Made by a program: the position numbers and the translations under genes. The notes under the pieces were generated by a model. It had not been told where the DNA came from. It saw only the letters and a program-made list of their open reading frames with translations, and did not search any database. 64,000 bases of DNA, from positions 5,737,001-5,801,000 of the forward strand of contig NC_087097.1 in assembly GCF_963855985.1 (NCBI RefSeq), written 5' to 3'. How positions within the stretch are numbered: the first letter of the stretch is position 1; each line of letters starts with the position of its first letter. This DNA is from Ostrinia nubilalis. Its lineage: Eukaryota > Arthropoda > Insecta > Lepidoptera > Crambidae. This document shows, one piece after another, positions 34,060-46,694 of this stretch.

Positions 34060-34125
34060 TTATGGAAAACCTTGGGAGAGGCCTTTATCCAGCAGTGGAC
34101 GTCATTTGGCTGAAACGAACGAACG
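34060..34125 (+). pseudogene. RTE LINE 3' end, short fragment
   Basis: GCCTTTATCCAGCAGTGGAC continues into GTCATTTGGCTGAAACGAAC, nearly identical to the tail at 4.2 kb, and ends in a GAAC repeat. Confidence 0.75.
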
Positions 34126-34349
34126 AATTCCGAACAGTAGTCATGGTAGGTTAGGTTCCTATATTATCCTAAGAATTATTGATTACCTACATGGCCAACA
34201 TACCTTTCAGCATCTTTGGGAAGCGAAAAAAAAAGATAAATCCGGTAGATTTCTTACATTTTAAACACCCGAACGCCGCACAATATTTCTTTCTCTTTAT
34301 GTCCATTTTTAAATAATACTTCCATCATAGAATTATAATCATACTACAA

Positions 34350-34470
34350 CGCACGCCAGCATCCTGACGGGCGCGCGCGTGACACTCGACTGATATAATA
34401 CCCGCCGGCGGGGCGCTTCGCTGTAGGTAATTATCGGATGTACCGCGCGGAGTGAGCCAGGCCTGGTTAG
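34350..34470 (+). promoter_or_regulatory. GC-rich promoter-like island
   Basis: Contains GGGCGCGCGCGTGAC, GATATAATACCCGCCGGCGG and TGTACCGCGCGGAG, then TTAGGGGTAAGTTAAG, which looks like a donor for a short non-coding exon on the plus strand. It sits ~400 bp before three tandem modules (34.88-36.11 kb). Promoter activity is inference. Confidence 0.3.
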
Positions 34471-34877
34471 GGGTAAGTTAAGTAGCTATTACAAAGGAGT
34501 GATCGTAGTTGTTCGTGCGAATAATAATGCTGTTTTATTATAATGGCGTATTTATTATCTAGAATTTTTTCTTTGTCACTGAGTCAAACTAGGTACCTAC
34601 ATTGTTATCGAAAGTTGTGTAACCATAATTTTTTTCTCGGCTTTAGGTACGTTAGTTTATCGTTAGTTCGTTTCTGCCAAATGACAAAGCTGGATAAGGG
34701 CCTCCAAAAGATTTCCAAAACGACCGGTCCTTCGCATCTAGTTAGTACAAGGGATTTTATTACTTGAAAAACAAGACAAAAAACTATAAGTACCGTACAT
34801 TAATATGCAACGTTTGAAAACGAGTAAACACGATAAAATAAAAAATGCAATAAGTGGTTACTTAAATAAACTTCTCT

Positions 34878-35005
34878 GTCAAGGAAGACTAGGGAGCGAA
34901 GGAATTACTTCGTAAATATTCAAAAAGACAATGTAACGCGTCAGTCTCGTGGGACGTGAACAACTGAACACGTCACTGCAACTAACGGGAATGTACATGA
35001 AATTT
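34878..35005 (+). repeat. Spaced module, copy 1
   Basis: Contains GAAGGAATTACTTCGTAAAT and the core CGTCACTGCAACTAACGGG followed by AATGTACATGAAAT. It shares order and sequence with copies at 35.43 and 35.98 kb. Confidence 0.7.
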
Positions 35006-35424
35006 CACATTACGAGTAGGTATTATTAAATATTTTGTTGTAATAAGAAACTATCGGTTTGTTGTAATAGTTGTAATAAGAAGCTGTAGGTATACATATA
35101 ATGGCTAATTAGGTACCTATACTATTTTATTTTTCACTTTGAGCTGCTAAGCGTATAAAAAAGTACGAACCTTACGATTATGCATCGCTAGAAGTATTAA
35201 CCTTCATTTATAATAATATGTCATTAATGTTTGTATTCGGTATTATTCAAATTATGATAGAGAAAAACGAGTGGCCATTATTATATTGTTCCCTAGTGGT
35301 TTGACATTGAAGCCTACAGTTTAAACTGAACTCACTAAAAACCAATATAAATTTAAATGTAAAGCAATCCCATGTAATTCTAGTACACGATGGAATTAGA
35401 AAATTAAATATTTCTTTTAAATAG

Positions 35425-35570
35425 AAGAAGGGTGCCCTCTAGGGGCAAAGTGAAGGAATATTTTTTTGTATAATGAACGAGACAATTCATAGTGTCAGCG
35501 TGTCCCGTGGGGGATGAAGACGTCACTGTAACTAACGGGAATGTACATGAAATGTAACATTTCTGTTTAA
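35425..35570 (+). repeat. Spaced module, copy 2
   Basis: Core CGTCACTGTAACTAACGGG at 35521, 550 bp after copy 1; preceded by GTGTCAGCGTGTCCCGTGGG. Confidence 0.7.
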
Positions 35571-35781
35571 AGAAAGAAGGAGCAAGAAAATAAGTTCTTT
35601 CAAATTTAGTTTAAGTTAATCTTCTTGTTTTGTTGTAATGACACTAATTTCTGATTATATGAGCCATTAGCTTCTAGCTTGACTAATTCAATGGAGCTTA
35701 TCTTAATACTTTATTTTTCTTTTAGAAACTCTGGTAGATAACGAGATATAACAAGTCTTTTAAACGTTAATTTTAATTTAA

Positions 35782-35829
35782 TCATTGATATTCATAAGTG
35801 CCTAGTTTGGCACTTATGAATATCAATGA
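35782..35829. repeat. Perfect 21-bp hairpin
   Basis: TCATTGATATTCATAAGTGCC (one arm, 35782-35802) pairs perfectly with 35809-35829 around the 6-nt loop TAGTTT. CATAAGTGCC also occurs in the LINE 3' tails at 21.5 and 56.4 kb, so a snap-back of repeat sequence is one possible origin. Confidence 0.8.
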
Positions 35830-35974
35830 CAATGCACAATGAATAACATTGAATAAATGTTTCATATGAAACAAATCAACGCTACACAGTTTTTTTTAAA
35901 CAAATAATTTCAACATATTAATTCAATCTTACCACACGTCAAGATATAAAAGATATTTAATAACAATATAAAAG

Positions 35975-36115
35975 GGTATCCCTATGGGAAGAAAGCGAAG
36001 GAATTATCCTTTGTAAATATTCAACAAGACACTCCCGGCTGTCAGCGCGTCTCACGGGAATGAACACGTCACTGCAACTAACGGGAATGTACGTAAAATG
36101 TTACATTTCCTCTTT
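35975..36115 (+). repeat. Spaced module, copy 3
   Basis: Core CGTCACTGCAACTAACGGG at 36067, 546 bp after copy 2; preceded by GCTGTCAGCGCGTCTCACGG. Confidence 0.7.
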
Positions 36116-36369
36116 AAAGGGAATATAAATATTATAAGTTGCTACTATACTATCTGTGGGATGAAAGTATGAGATAATTTAGCTGTGTTTGATCTGAGAA
36201 TAATAATACCATGGTCTAGCTACGTTAATAAAATCTACGAATGTATTTTAAATAGTAAGACTATCCTGCTCAAAGTGCGGTTCCAGAATTGTTATAAACC
36301 TTCTAAAATTATACAAAAACAAAATGATTTGTATCCCTATTTAGATCATAAGCAACCTGTCCACACTTT

Positions 36370-36500
36370 ATCATAATCATCATCATCATTTTCAGCCATA
36401 GGACGTTCACTGCTGTACATAGGGCTCCCCAATGATTTCTACAATGGCCGGTTGGTAGCGGCCTGCATCCAGTGCCTTCTCGCTACCTTTATGAGGTCGT
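36370..36500 (-). pseudogene. RTE LINE 3' end, minus strand
   Basis: Reverse complement of an RTE tail. ATCATCATCATTTTCAGCC and CATAGGACGTTCACTGCTGT correspond to the ATGATGATG tail and the C-terminal codons; GGTAGCGGCCTGCATCCAG follows. Fragment only. Confidence 0.75.
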
Positions 36501-37487
36501 CCACACTTTACGAAGCTATTAAATACATAATTGTACAAAAGAACGTAGAACCTCATTCGAAACGCTCCTAAAATCGTAAAGAAACAAAAACAATTCGTAT
36601 CCCCATTTCACGAATCATAAACTCAGCCTGCGCGTTTCGTATGCACTGACTCAATCCGAATCCAACGTATTTATTCATGATAGCTTACTTTTCTGGCCAA
36701 AGTCAAAGGTACGGAAAACGTAGTTTTCCAACATAAAATACGTAAAAAATCGTGCTGCAAAAGATAGTTTGGTACACCTTTTTTGGAAAAAACTGGATAT
36801 TTTGCCGGAAAATTCACAACGTACCTATTTTATTTTTAGGCAAAAGGGAACGTCACTACCGCTGATTTTGTTTTATTCAAAGCGTTATTTTGCCATCTGT
36901 CTTTAAAATCTCTCTTTCTGTTATGAAGTATTGACAACTTAGTACTTCAAGAGCGATCATCGGCATCTAACATAGCTTAATCGAGTCAATGGCTTATTAA
37001 GATGCCAAATCCCGAGTAACACGTCTCTGCTTTTTTATTCATCCTACAATTAATAACAAGCTGTGAACTCGAAATAATTTCAATAACCATTTAACCTGAA
37101 AAGCATTATTTATCAGATAGAATATTCTCAGAAAGCACAATATTGCTGTTTACAAATAAACCTCAAGTTCCAATAAACTGGATCATCCTATAAACCCGCT
37201 CCTTCCCATTTGGATAAAAAGGTGTGAAGCTGTGTAGTTGTACTGTGGTATTGTCAGAGGCGAGGCGGATTCATAAACTGATATAGGTACGTCTGTATCA
37301 AATGATCACAGTTTTAAATATTTGTGTAGGACCTTCAAATTGTAAGATTTGAATGGTAGATTTTCTCACTATTATTTTCTACTTAATATAAATTGCTTAA
37401 ATAAATATTATTAATGCTAAAGTAATTCCGTATGTCAGTCCCGTTTTCGTGTTTAAATAATTTGACTATAAGTTTGATTTATTTCGA

Positions 37488-37625
37488 TAGCTTTTGCTCG
37501 CGGCTTCGCCCGCCTGAAATTCAGTTACAGATCGTTGAAAGCCTATGATAGCCTACAATAATACTATAAAGTTTCATCAAAATCCGTTCAGTCGCTTTTT
37601 GCGTTAGAGTGAATATGGGATGAGT
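37488..37625 (+). repeat. Dispersed lepidopteran repeat, copy related to 31.07 kb
   Basis: GATAGCTTTTGCTCGCGGCT, CATCAAAATCCGTTCAGTCG and GCGTTAGAGTG mirror the order at 31.07-31.26 kb. Confidence 0.65.
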
Positions 37626-38557
37626 GTTCACACAAACGAAGCCTGTACAGAAGTTGTTATAATAAAAATACGAGTATTCATTCATTTCAGGCTCACCTCA
37701 CATTTTCCCCAGAAATATTTTTTCTCACAAATAATTTTGAGTGATTTCTGTTTATATTTTTTCCGCTCGACTATTGTTGATGCCCGCTCCTTTACAAACA
37801 CACAAGTACTCGTCCCATAAAGCGGAAGTGACGAGATATGCGCGCCTTCACCCGCTCGTATCAACTCATGGCTCACTGCGCCGTTCGTTTTTCAAACTGA
37901 ATGGGCTCCCTCTGGTGGAAATAAGTCGATGTGTGTGCAAGTGTGACACTTGTTTTGCTGTTCCGATTCTATTTTCAAAATGGAACGTTGTTTTTATTTG
38001 AATAGTTTGTTCGTTAGCTGCCAGTGAGAAGTTTAGTTCTGATTTTATTGTCTATACCACTGGATCATACAGGTGTGTTTGTGAATTGAATTTGTATAGG
38101 TTTAGCGCTTAGCTCAGTAACTAAGTTCCTGAGTTTGGGAGCGGCACGGGAGGCGTAAAATTGACTTATTAAGACATGACAGGGCATACAAATCAGAAGT
38201 CTCGCTGACGTTTGACCGTCACTAAATCACACTCTCATACCTCAGGCACTGAATAAAGCGCTAGATACATAATACCTTATCAATCTAATACTGTTATGTT
38301 AAAAGTGTTCTTGCTTACATTTCTGTCACTGCTTGGTTTTTGAAAAGCTGCTTGATGTCAACGATTCTAAAAAAATATTTTCAATTCATGATTTATCACA
38401 ATCAAAATCGACTGCCTAGTAACAAAAAGTCAGAGTTACTTTCGAATTTAATAAGTTAATATTGAGGTTACAAAAAGTCAAACTTAATTTAAGGTAATAT
38501 TAATGCGATTAAAAGGTATTACCTACCTCTCCAATTAAGTTTAGCACGTCAAATTTA

Positions 38558-39655
38558 TCCTTGAACTTCAAACAGTATCTCACATGACAGGTGCAAAACA
38601 CCGTAACTCGGTAAACGGCTCAAGTTATAATTTGTGTTGGGAGGCATGCTCGCGGTGAACATGGCAACTTGACGAGTGAGCCCAACAAGTTAGAAATGCG
38701 AACAAGTTAGAGCAAGTCGCAGGTCACAGATTGTTTCGCGGTAGGGGTGGGCCTATCGATTTCGTAATCATCGATATAATTCGTGCATCATGTGGCGTGT
38801 AGAAAATGACGTCATTCATAACTAGTAACAACCAAAGTGTCAGTCTGTACTTAAGTACAGGCCACTAATGGTGTATGACAAGCTTAAAAAGACTGATAAA
38901 GTAAAAAGTATTTTTCTCAGCGTGGAATCAAGTAATGCTGATTGTGATTACAATCTTAAAAATCCTGTTCAAACTGGAAAAAAAATATTATTTTAACAAA
39001 ATAATTACAAAATCCTTGAACTTCAAACAGTATCTCACATGACAGGTGCAAAACACCGTAACTCGGTAAACGGCCCAAGTTATAATTTGTGTTGGGAGGC
39101 ATGCTCGCGGTGAACATGGCAACTTGACGAGTGAGCCCACAAGTTAGAAAGGCGAACAAGTTAGAGCAAGTCGCAGGTCACAGATTGTTTCGCGGTAGGG
39201 GTGGGCCTATCGATTTCGTAATCATCGATATAATTCGTGCATCATGTGGCGTGTAGCAAATGACGTCATTCATAACTAGTAACAACCAAAGTGTCAGTCT
39301 GTACTTAAGTACAGGCCACTAATGGCGTATGACAAGCTTAAAAAAGACTAATAAAGTATTTTACTCAGCGTGATAGTGATTAAAATCTTTAAAATCCTGA
39401 TCAAACTGGAAAAAAAAATTTCAACAAAATAATTACAAAATCCTTGAACTTCAAACAGTAGGTATCTCACATGACAGGTGCAAAACACCGTAACTCGGTA
39501 AACGGCTCAAGTTATAATTTGTGTTGGGAGGCATGCTCGCGGTGAACATGGCAACTTGACGAGTGAGCCCACAAGTTAGAAAGGCGAACAAGTTAGAGCA
39601 AGTCGCAGGTCACAGATTGTTTCGCGGTAGGGGTGGGCCTATCGATTTCGTAAGA
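38558..39655 (+). repeat. Three-copy ~440-bp tandem satellite
   Basis: Units start TCCTTGAACTTCAAACAGTA at 38558, 39013 and 39441 (periods 455 and 428 bp). The third is truncated at about 39655, where ATCGATTTCGTAA passes into unrelated sequence. Units are nearly identical in their first ~220 bp and diverge by indels near the end. Each contains GTAGGGGTGGGCCTATCGAT. Small minus-strand frames inside are not supported as genes. Confidence 0.9.
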
Positions 39656-41704
39656 ATCGAATTTTCATCGACAAATGAAAGGCTACATTTTTTGATTGGG
39701 ATGTAACAAATGAGGTCATAATTTGTAGTCAGACTTTATAAACCGCCTGAAAGACGTTTGACATTACTCATTCAGACTGATGTTAGCGTGTTTTTCTCAA
39801 GGCTTTTTTAGTTAGACTGATCAAAATATTCAGCATCTGAAAAACCACATGAAAATAGAATTTAACAAATTCATTTGATATAAGATTTCGATAGGTTTCT
39901 AGATTCTGAATCCACTTTGTGTGTACGTAAAGCCTCTCAAATATGAAAATAAGATAAAAATAATATTTCGTTAGAAAAAATGAAAAAATATTAATTTGAC
40001 AACTAAATAACACACACAAACACATCAAAACAACGGGGAAAAATAATGTTGTACAAGAGGTTACTCACTCAGTATCATCTTGACAGTTGACATTGGACTG
40101 CCAAGTAAGACACTGGTTTTCAGTAGATAATAGAAACAATGATATTGCCCTCCCCTATTTCTAAGCAAAGTTCTTAAGTGCTTCTATCGATGCACTCGAT
40201 TCAGTATTAAACGTGTTCGAATTCGCGCGATAGAAGTTCCTTGTTGCTTCAACTTGTCTAGGTCTAGACTAAGTTTTATTCCAGTAAGTGAATTGTTACT
40301 AATTCAGCCTTTTCTTCGGATTATTTTACAAAGTTTTCATAATAATATTTTACAGAGGAAAGACTTGAATTTTTGTATGTTTCTAACGAAATAACTCAAA
40401 AAATACAAGACCGATTTAAAAATTGGAATATCGTAGGCACAGTTACATAGAAAAATCGTTGTTCATTATAGATTTAGCATGAATATGCATCGAAAAAATT
40501 ACTAGATTTTAGATTTTGTGTTCCAGAGCAGCAATTAATCGCCTGAAAAATTTTATTTACACTGAAAATTTAAAGGTTTTAAGAAGTAAAATCACAATTC
40601 TAAAGTTATCACCAACCTCAATCAAAAAGAATAGTAATTGCAGGTGTGAGAATAATATTCCGTAATAATACCAGCTAAAAATATTTAATCGAATTGAGAG
40701 ACTCCTCCTGATTTTATTAATTCAGTCACGGCCAGAGCTAGTTTAAAAATGTAGTATATTACGAAAGTTAATAATTTATTTAAAAATAACTGCAGCTACT
40801 CATATTCGCTATTCATAAATATCATCATCTTTGTTATACCTTCCAAACCTCAAAATAATGCATTCAAGCATTTTAAAACATTTTCCTTGAATATGTCTTC
40901 ATCTCTACTTTTACTTTATGCTACTATCTGGAAATTTCATCCGGTACCTTTGAAAATACTTTTCTAACGTGTCCAGCTTTTATTTTGACGGTTTAATCTT
41001 GAATTGTCCCGAAATACAAAGTCTAAATTGGGGCAGGATTTCAAAATGGCAGCAGCTTCGCAAAACGCTTCGACAGGAAATTAAACTAGCGGATCGTTGA
41101 GTTTTTGCATGTGGGAAGCGGCCAATTTCTCTTCTATATTTCTTTTTAAGCCAAACGACAGAAACAGGGTGCTCATCTTTTAAAAAGAACGGTTTAACGG
41201 CCATTTTTATCTATGGTGTTCTAGTTAATAGGACTTATTCGAACAGTTGATCTCACCGCTGCAATTCCTGTATGGCCTGAAATTACAGCTTGACCTTCTC
41301 AAATTATATCTAGGTATTGCGCTTGATTTATCAACAACAGAAATTAACCAGTTAGGTACGCAACCCTAATTATTTTGTTTGTATTGATTTAATAAGTAGT
41401 TCTTTTGAATTGAAAACTCTCGCGAGCGTAAAACTGTTACAAAATGAGATGTTAATAGAACTTTCCCACACTAAAATGTACTTTCAAAAGCCCGAAGTGA
41501 CGAAGCTAAAATTAATAAAAACCTAGAAGATGAGGTTCTATGCGAAATTTTTATAATAGCTTTCAACGTGAACGCAAACTATGCACTCGAGCAAAGTTTT
41601 GGTTCCAACTCTGCAGCTCTACGTAATTGAAAGTTTGCTTATTCACAGGGAACGTAGGGAAGCGTTAAACCTGTTAAGTAAAAAGATTAAAAAATTAAAC
41701 AACA
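39656..41704. other. No gene seen
   Basis: AT-rich. The minus-strand frames at 39783-40028 and 40980-41204 have no domain. Confidence 0.45.
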
Positions 41705-41849
41705 ATTGAGTTGCACCACCTATTTTAACCGTAACTACGTGTATAAGGATTATTTAACCGTAACTATAAAGATAACCGGTGTTTTTTGTATGGAGTTTGA
41801 CAGATTTTTGACGCTTGTTAAAGTTAAAGTAAGATGATGCAAGTTCAAT
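41705..41849. repeat. MITE family A, copy 5
   Basis: TTGAGTTGCACCACC at the left, GTAAGATGATGCAAGTTCAA at the right. The left arm TTTAACCGTAACTA is duplicated (41732-41765), making this copy longer. Confidence 0.75.
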
Positions 41850-44543
41850 CGGAAAAAACAAGACAGCAGAAATGAAAACAATTTTATTGACAGCCGCTGG
41901 ACCTGGTGGATCAAGATCAAAATACAATTCCAGCAGGGGGTTACGGGGTAGGGAATCTACACAGGGGGGTTAAAACTATCCTACAAGAATTTCCTGTAAG
42001 ATAGCTTAAACTAAACCATCCCATGTTCTTACAATGTTTTGTGTGGTGTACAACAAACAAAACCTTATAGATCTGAAAACTTTGGCTATGTGATAGTTTT
42101 TATTACTTAAACTTCACTTTGTCTTAGAACCTTCCCCAATAGTTCACCTTCTACCCTATTTCCGTCTTGGGACTTCCACAATGTTTTCATTTTGTTACCT
42201 CGTGCTGAAACACAATCTTACTATGTCGAAAATTTTATGGCTTCCAATATACCGAACAATGGGACCTGTCAATGACATATTTGTATGACATGAATGCGGC
42301 ACCCGATTATGTTCTATACTGCTTTTGTATAAAGTCCAAAATCCAGCGGGGTGAGTAAAAGGTTACATTCTCGGTTCGAGCACATTTCCAATGCGCCATT
42401 TGGTGCTATTCCTTAAAATCTCTAGTGCTTGAATTCCACAGCGTACAATGGCTACGTTGAAAGTTGAAACAATAACGAGTGAAGTCTTGGGCGGATTGTC
42501 GCGGAGGACCTTTTATACCTTGCGATTGTTTGTAAAAACCCTTCTTTCAGCTTTTTCAGAGTGAGAGTTTGTGAATATTGGAAAAGAAATGGCAAGTTAA
42601 GAAGTGACGAAAACCTAGTTGTAGCTATACATCGGACTGTCTACTTAAAAAGTCACCGGTTGACCCACTCCGAGTCAAATATTTATTTCATGTAAGTTAA
42701 TGTTTATTTTTGGTTGCATGCTTGATTGACATTCGGAGTTTTCACAGACTAATTATTGTAGTATGAACATTATAAAAAGTACACACATTACGAGTACACC
42801 GATTTGTATTAGAAGAATGTAGTTGAAAAAGGTTTGTAGTCTGTGGGGGCTCTTTTTTACTGACTTTTTAAATATTGCACCAAACTTTTAGAATTTTATT
42901 AATTATTCAGATTCCGTTCATAGAACAAAATTTACCTGGCTTGGTTCTTTGATAGCAGATTCAACCTTGCATAGGTCATAATACTCAAAATGCTTATCTG
43001 TACTTATGAATCTAGCTTAATCATTCACTCAACGTCTCTAAGAAGCCACGATCAAAACGTCGTAAGTGTAAACGACATGACACTATCTTAAGTTCAGCTC
43101 TCAGCGTTACGTGCCGATAAGGGAGCGTAAACACCCTGATCCATTACTAAGAACATACTCCAATGCCGGGCTTAATGTCGATAATATGTTCGTGTACACT
43201 TACGAGCTTTTACTTGTAGTCAGTTAAGGCGTTTTAGTGATAGTTGAAAATACGTCAAAAATCTAGTTTTTGTAGAAAGAGTCAAATAATATTATTAACA
43301 AATTTACTATGCATATTTATAAGAGTTAGTTGACAATAAAAACTCTGCCATGAAGACCTAAAACCTAAAATTAATTCTAGGGGAAAACAAAAACAAGTAT
43401 TCCAATGTTCTCGTTACGAAAATATTATGAAAATCCTCGTGATACGGTATTATTGCTCTCAAAGTGATTTAATAAGCATTTTGATGCCTATAAAAAGCAC
43501 TCCTAACGTTATACGGTGAATTATTTCGTTTGATAAATAAATCTCTGTCTTTTCGGTTATTTTCTAATTCTCGCCGACGGCATTTTTGATCTCCTTTTTT
43601 GTCGTAAACGATCAGTTTATCGACTGAGAGAGAGCAGTATTTTAAGTTAATGTTACCGACGATTGCATGTCGTTACACAATGTGGTTTGATTTCGATGTT
43701 TGATATTTTATTGTTAACTCTGACGTCACAAAAATGTTGCCGTCATACTCTCAGTAGATATGAGGGCATCCTATTATTGTATCCTGTGATCCTATTCTAA
43801 CTATGCCATAGAAACTAAGCAAATCTTTCGGCTTCCAGGCTTATCCAGAATTAGTTTCACATACGCCCACCCCACCTTTTTTATCAGACCCCCCAAGGTA
43901 TGCCCCTGTCCTACAATACCCTGACTTTACGTACCAATTGGGGGCTCTCCTTACACTGGTTTAGTACTACATTCTCGGACATAGAACGCCATTTGCATGT
44001 GAAAGAGATCGCCCTACCGCCTGTTTTCGCTGGCATAGTAAACATTTACGTTTGACGGGTGTGAAAATGTTTACATACAGGTCAGTTTTTATATTGGAGG
44101 GTTAACGTTACACGCTTTGTGTACGTTCATTGTGATTAAGAATAAATGCGCAAGGAAAGGGTTGAGTTTTTATGGTCTGTTGAGCTGTTGGAACGTTTGT
44201 AAATTTATTTATGTGGTGTATTATAAAAAGATCCTTTTTTCATGTAAAATTATGGTAATGTTATTACAATGTCTTGACGTGTGTTGAAAATAGCATCAAA
44301 AGTGAAGTACCTACTGTTATTTATTTAGTAACTCATAGGCATCTAACTAAGTATTTACAACGCATATTACATTTTTGAACGGGTAGAGATTCGCTTTTTA
44401 TGTTTTAAATTCTTGGAAATTGTAAAGTTTTAGTCAGTTATTATTTACGCCATCGCAATTTAATCAAGATCAGAAATCGGCTAAAAGCTAGCTAACAAAA
44501 GACCGAGACAGAGCAAAGGGACGACAACAGTGCGATTGCAATG
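41850..44543. other. No gene seen
   Basis: No coding exon, RNA gene or repeat that I can name. Confidence 0.4.
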
Positions 44544-44725
44544 AGGGTTTTCGCAAATGAAAGATCCGCTAGAGGGCGGGACGTGGATGTGGGGTATGAC
44601 TGCTGCGTGATTAGTGGATTTTGACATATCTGTCAATGTCATGTCAAAAATAACCAATCATGCAGCATTTGGACCTCGCGACTACGTATTGCCATCTGGC
44701 GGATTTTTCATTCGCGAAAACACTC
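44544..44725. mobile_element. MITE with imperfect ~55-bp inverted arms
   Basis: GAGGGTTTTCGCAAATGAAA at the left pairs with the complement of GAGTGTTTTCGCGAATGAAA at the right; both arms continue with ATCCGC. Target duplication not clear. Confidence 0.65.
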
Positions 44726-45927
44726 TTTGTCACTGTGCACCAGTAAATAATTGAACTTTTATTATTAATCATACAATAGTACCTGTCTTGTCTACCTACA
44801 TGTTAACATGTGATTAATATGACGGCCACAGGTGCTTCCGCGAATCCCAACCTCGAACCGTTTTCAAAAAATCTATAGATGCTATTTGCAAACAGTTCTG
44901 GCCCACCCTGTACAGTGTAAAAGTCACCTTATAATAACCACCTAATTAATACCCATCACCTATACTTAAAAAAAACTTCGTTCCACAGATTTCTTAGCGC
45001 TCTCTATCAAGCATACAAGGTATGATTAATGTGGGAGCAGAGATTGTCGGGCTATCGTTTCATCATCGTTTTAATTGCAACCAATTTAGTTATGTTTATG
45101 CCTAGGCAAAAGTCAACCATTTAAAAGATATTTTGATTTTGTATGAAACCAAGTCAGCCTTTATAAGGCCCGGCCGAGCGGAGCCAAGAAGCGTCACGCG
45201 TCAGGCGAACGAATTTTTCTATAGAATTTGACAGAGGCGGCGGCGCCGTGCGGATCGGAGAAGAAAAGTGGAAATAGTAACATCTGATTAGGTTTAAAGA
45301 ATTTATTCTCATAAGAAATTTACATTTCACTTATAATGAGATACTAAAATATTTAATAAATAAGTTACAAATTAGCCACTGGTACTAGTAGCTGCTAGCC
45401 AAAACACTTCAATTGATTGGTTATTCAAAACACTTCTCCGCTCCGTTAAGGCGATTAGAGTCCTCAATGACCTTGGGCGTTTGACCTTCACGCCGCGAGC
45501 AACACCCGCGTACCCCGCACCAAAAACTCCGATTTGACACCGATCAAAAATACACGGGCATAGGTAGATACAGAATAGAAGCTCTTTCTTCATACATTAC
45601 TGCCTATTATTTTAAACTTAAATTGATGAACCTTGATGTCGGTGTCATTTAACTCAGGCGTAAAGGTATTTAATAAAAATAACAAAATCCATGAACATTT
45701 TGTACGGGATAAAATTTTATTTTATTTTTCGTAAATTTTCTAATGCTTTTGTCGGTTCAGTCGTTCTCGAAATTTGAACAAACCCGACTTTATTACAAGC
45801 TTTTATTTAGCTTGCAATTTATGATGTATGTAGGTAATTACATAAATGTTTGTTCGGGTGGAATCTTGCAAGCTGAATTAGTTGCAAGCTGAATTAGTTA
45901 GACCAACTTCCTGACGACAACTAGGCT

Positions 45928-46211
45928 AGATGACAAAATTTCAATTATTTGTCCGCCAGACAGATAATTAGAAAATATTAGTTATTATTTATTTTCTTTC
46001 ATAATTAAATAATAACAGTGCTACATCGAGTTGAAATGGCGCGATACGCCACGCTTGAGTAGAATTTTTACTCAACTGTGACGTCACGACGCGACATTTC
46101 AACTCAATATAATACTGTAATTATTCGATTTTATGGAAAAAATTAAAAAATATGAGTCTAATATTTTCTAATTATCTGTCTGACGGACTAAATAGAATTT
46201 CGATTTCATTA
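45928..46211. mobile_element. MITE family C, complete copy
   Basis: Left arm ATGACAAAATTTCAATTATT and AATAATAACAGTGCTA; the right arm is the complement. The centre is a smaller inverted pair (GTTGAAATGGCGCG and CGCGACATTTCAAC) around a TGACGTCACG-containing loop. Confidence 0.8.
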
Positions 46212-46694
46212 CCCAGTCATCATCCCTATTGGAACGCATTAGTACCTACCTAGTATGGTCTATGGCTTAAAAAAGCAAATGTTTCTGCTTTTGTCTATCA
46301 CTTATGAAGAATAAACTGAAAATGTATTTGTCTTTTTATTAGAAATCCTTCATCAATTGATTGAGTTCAAATTTCGGATATACATGTAATTCGGGTGACA
46401 ATGCAATATTGTGATGACATGGAGCTGGAAACTGCAGGGTCTGATGATGGAGCTGGAATGTGGCTGAATGTTTTAAAACAAGCTCTTTTATGCTAATAAT
46501 TTTGGTTTCATGACATGCTCCTAAAATTCATCACCTTATAAGAGGATTTTAGTTTTTATCTGCGAAACTTTTTAATAGTACGTTTCATGGTTTGGTAATT
46601 TAGGGAAGTTTATTTGCACTTAACATGAAAAATATGGTATCAATGTACTGAGTACCTATGCACCTTCAGTGGCAACAACAAGGTCTACTGGGTA

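Noticed and set aside
45372..45593. Minus-strand 73-codon frame in a GC-rich patch
   Set aside because: No motif recognised; part of its sequence (GGCGATTAG.GTCCTCAAT) recurs inverted near 49.4 kb, so it is probably a repeat.
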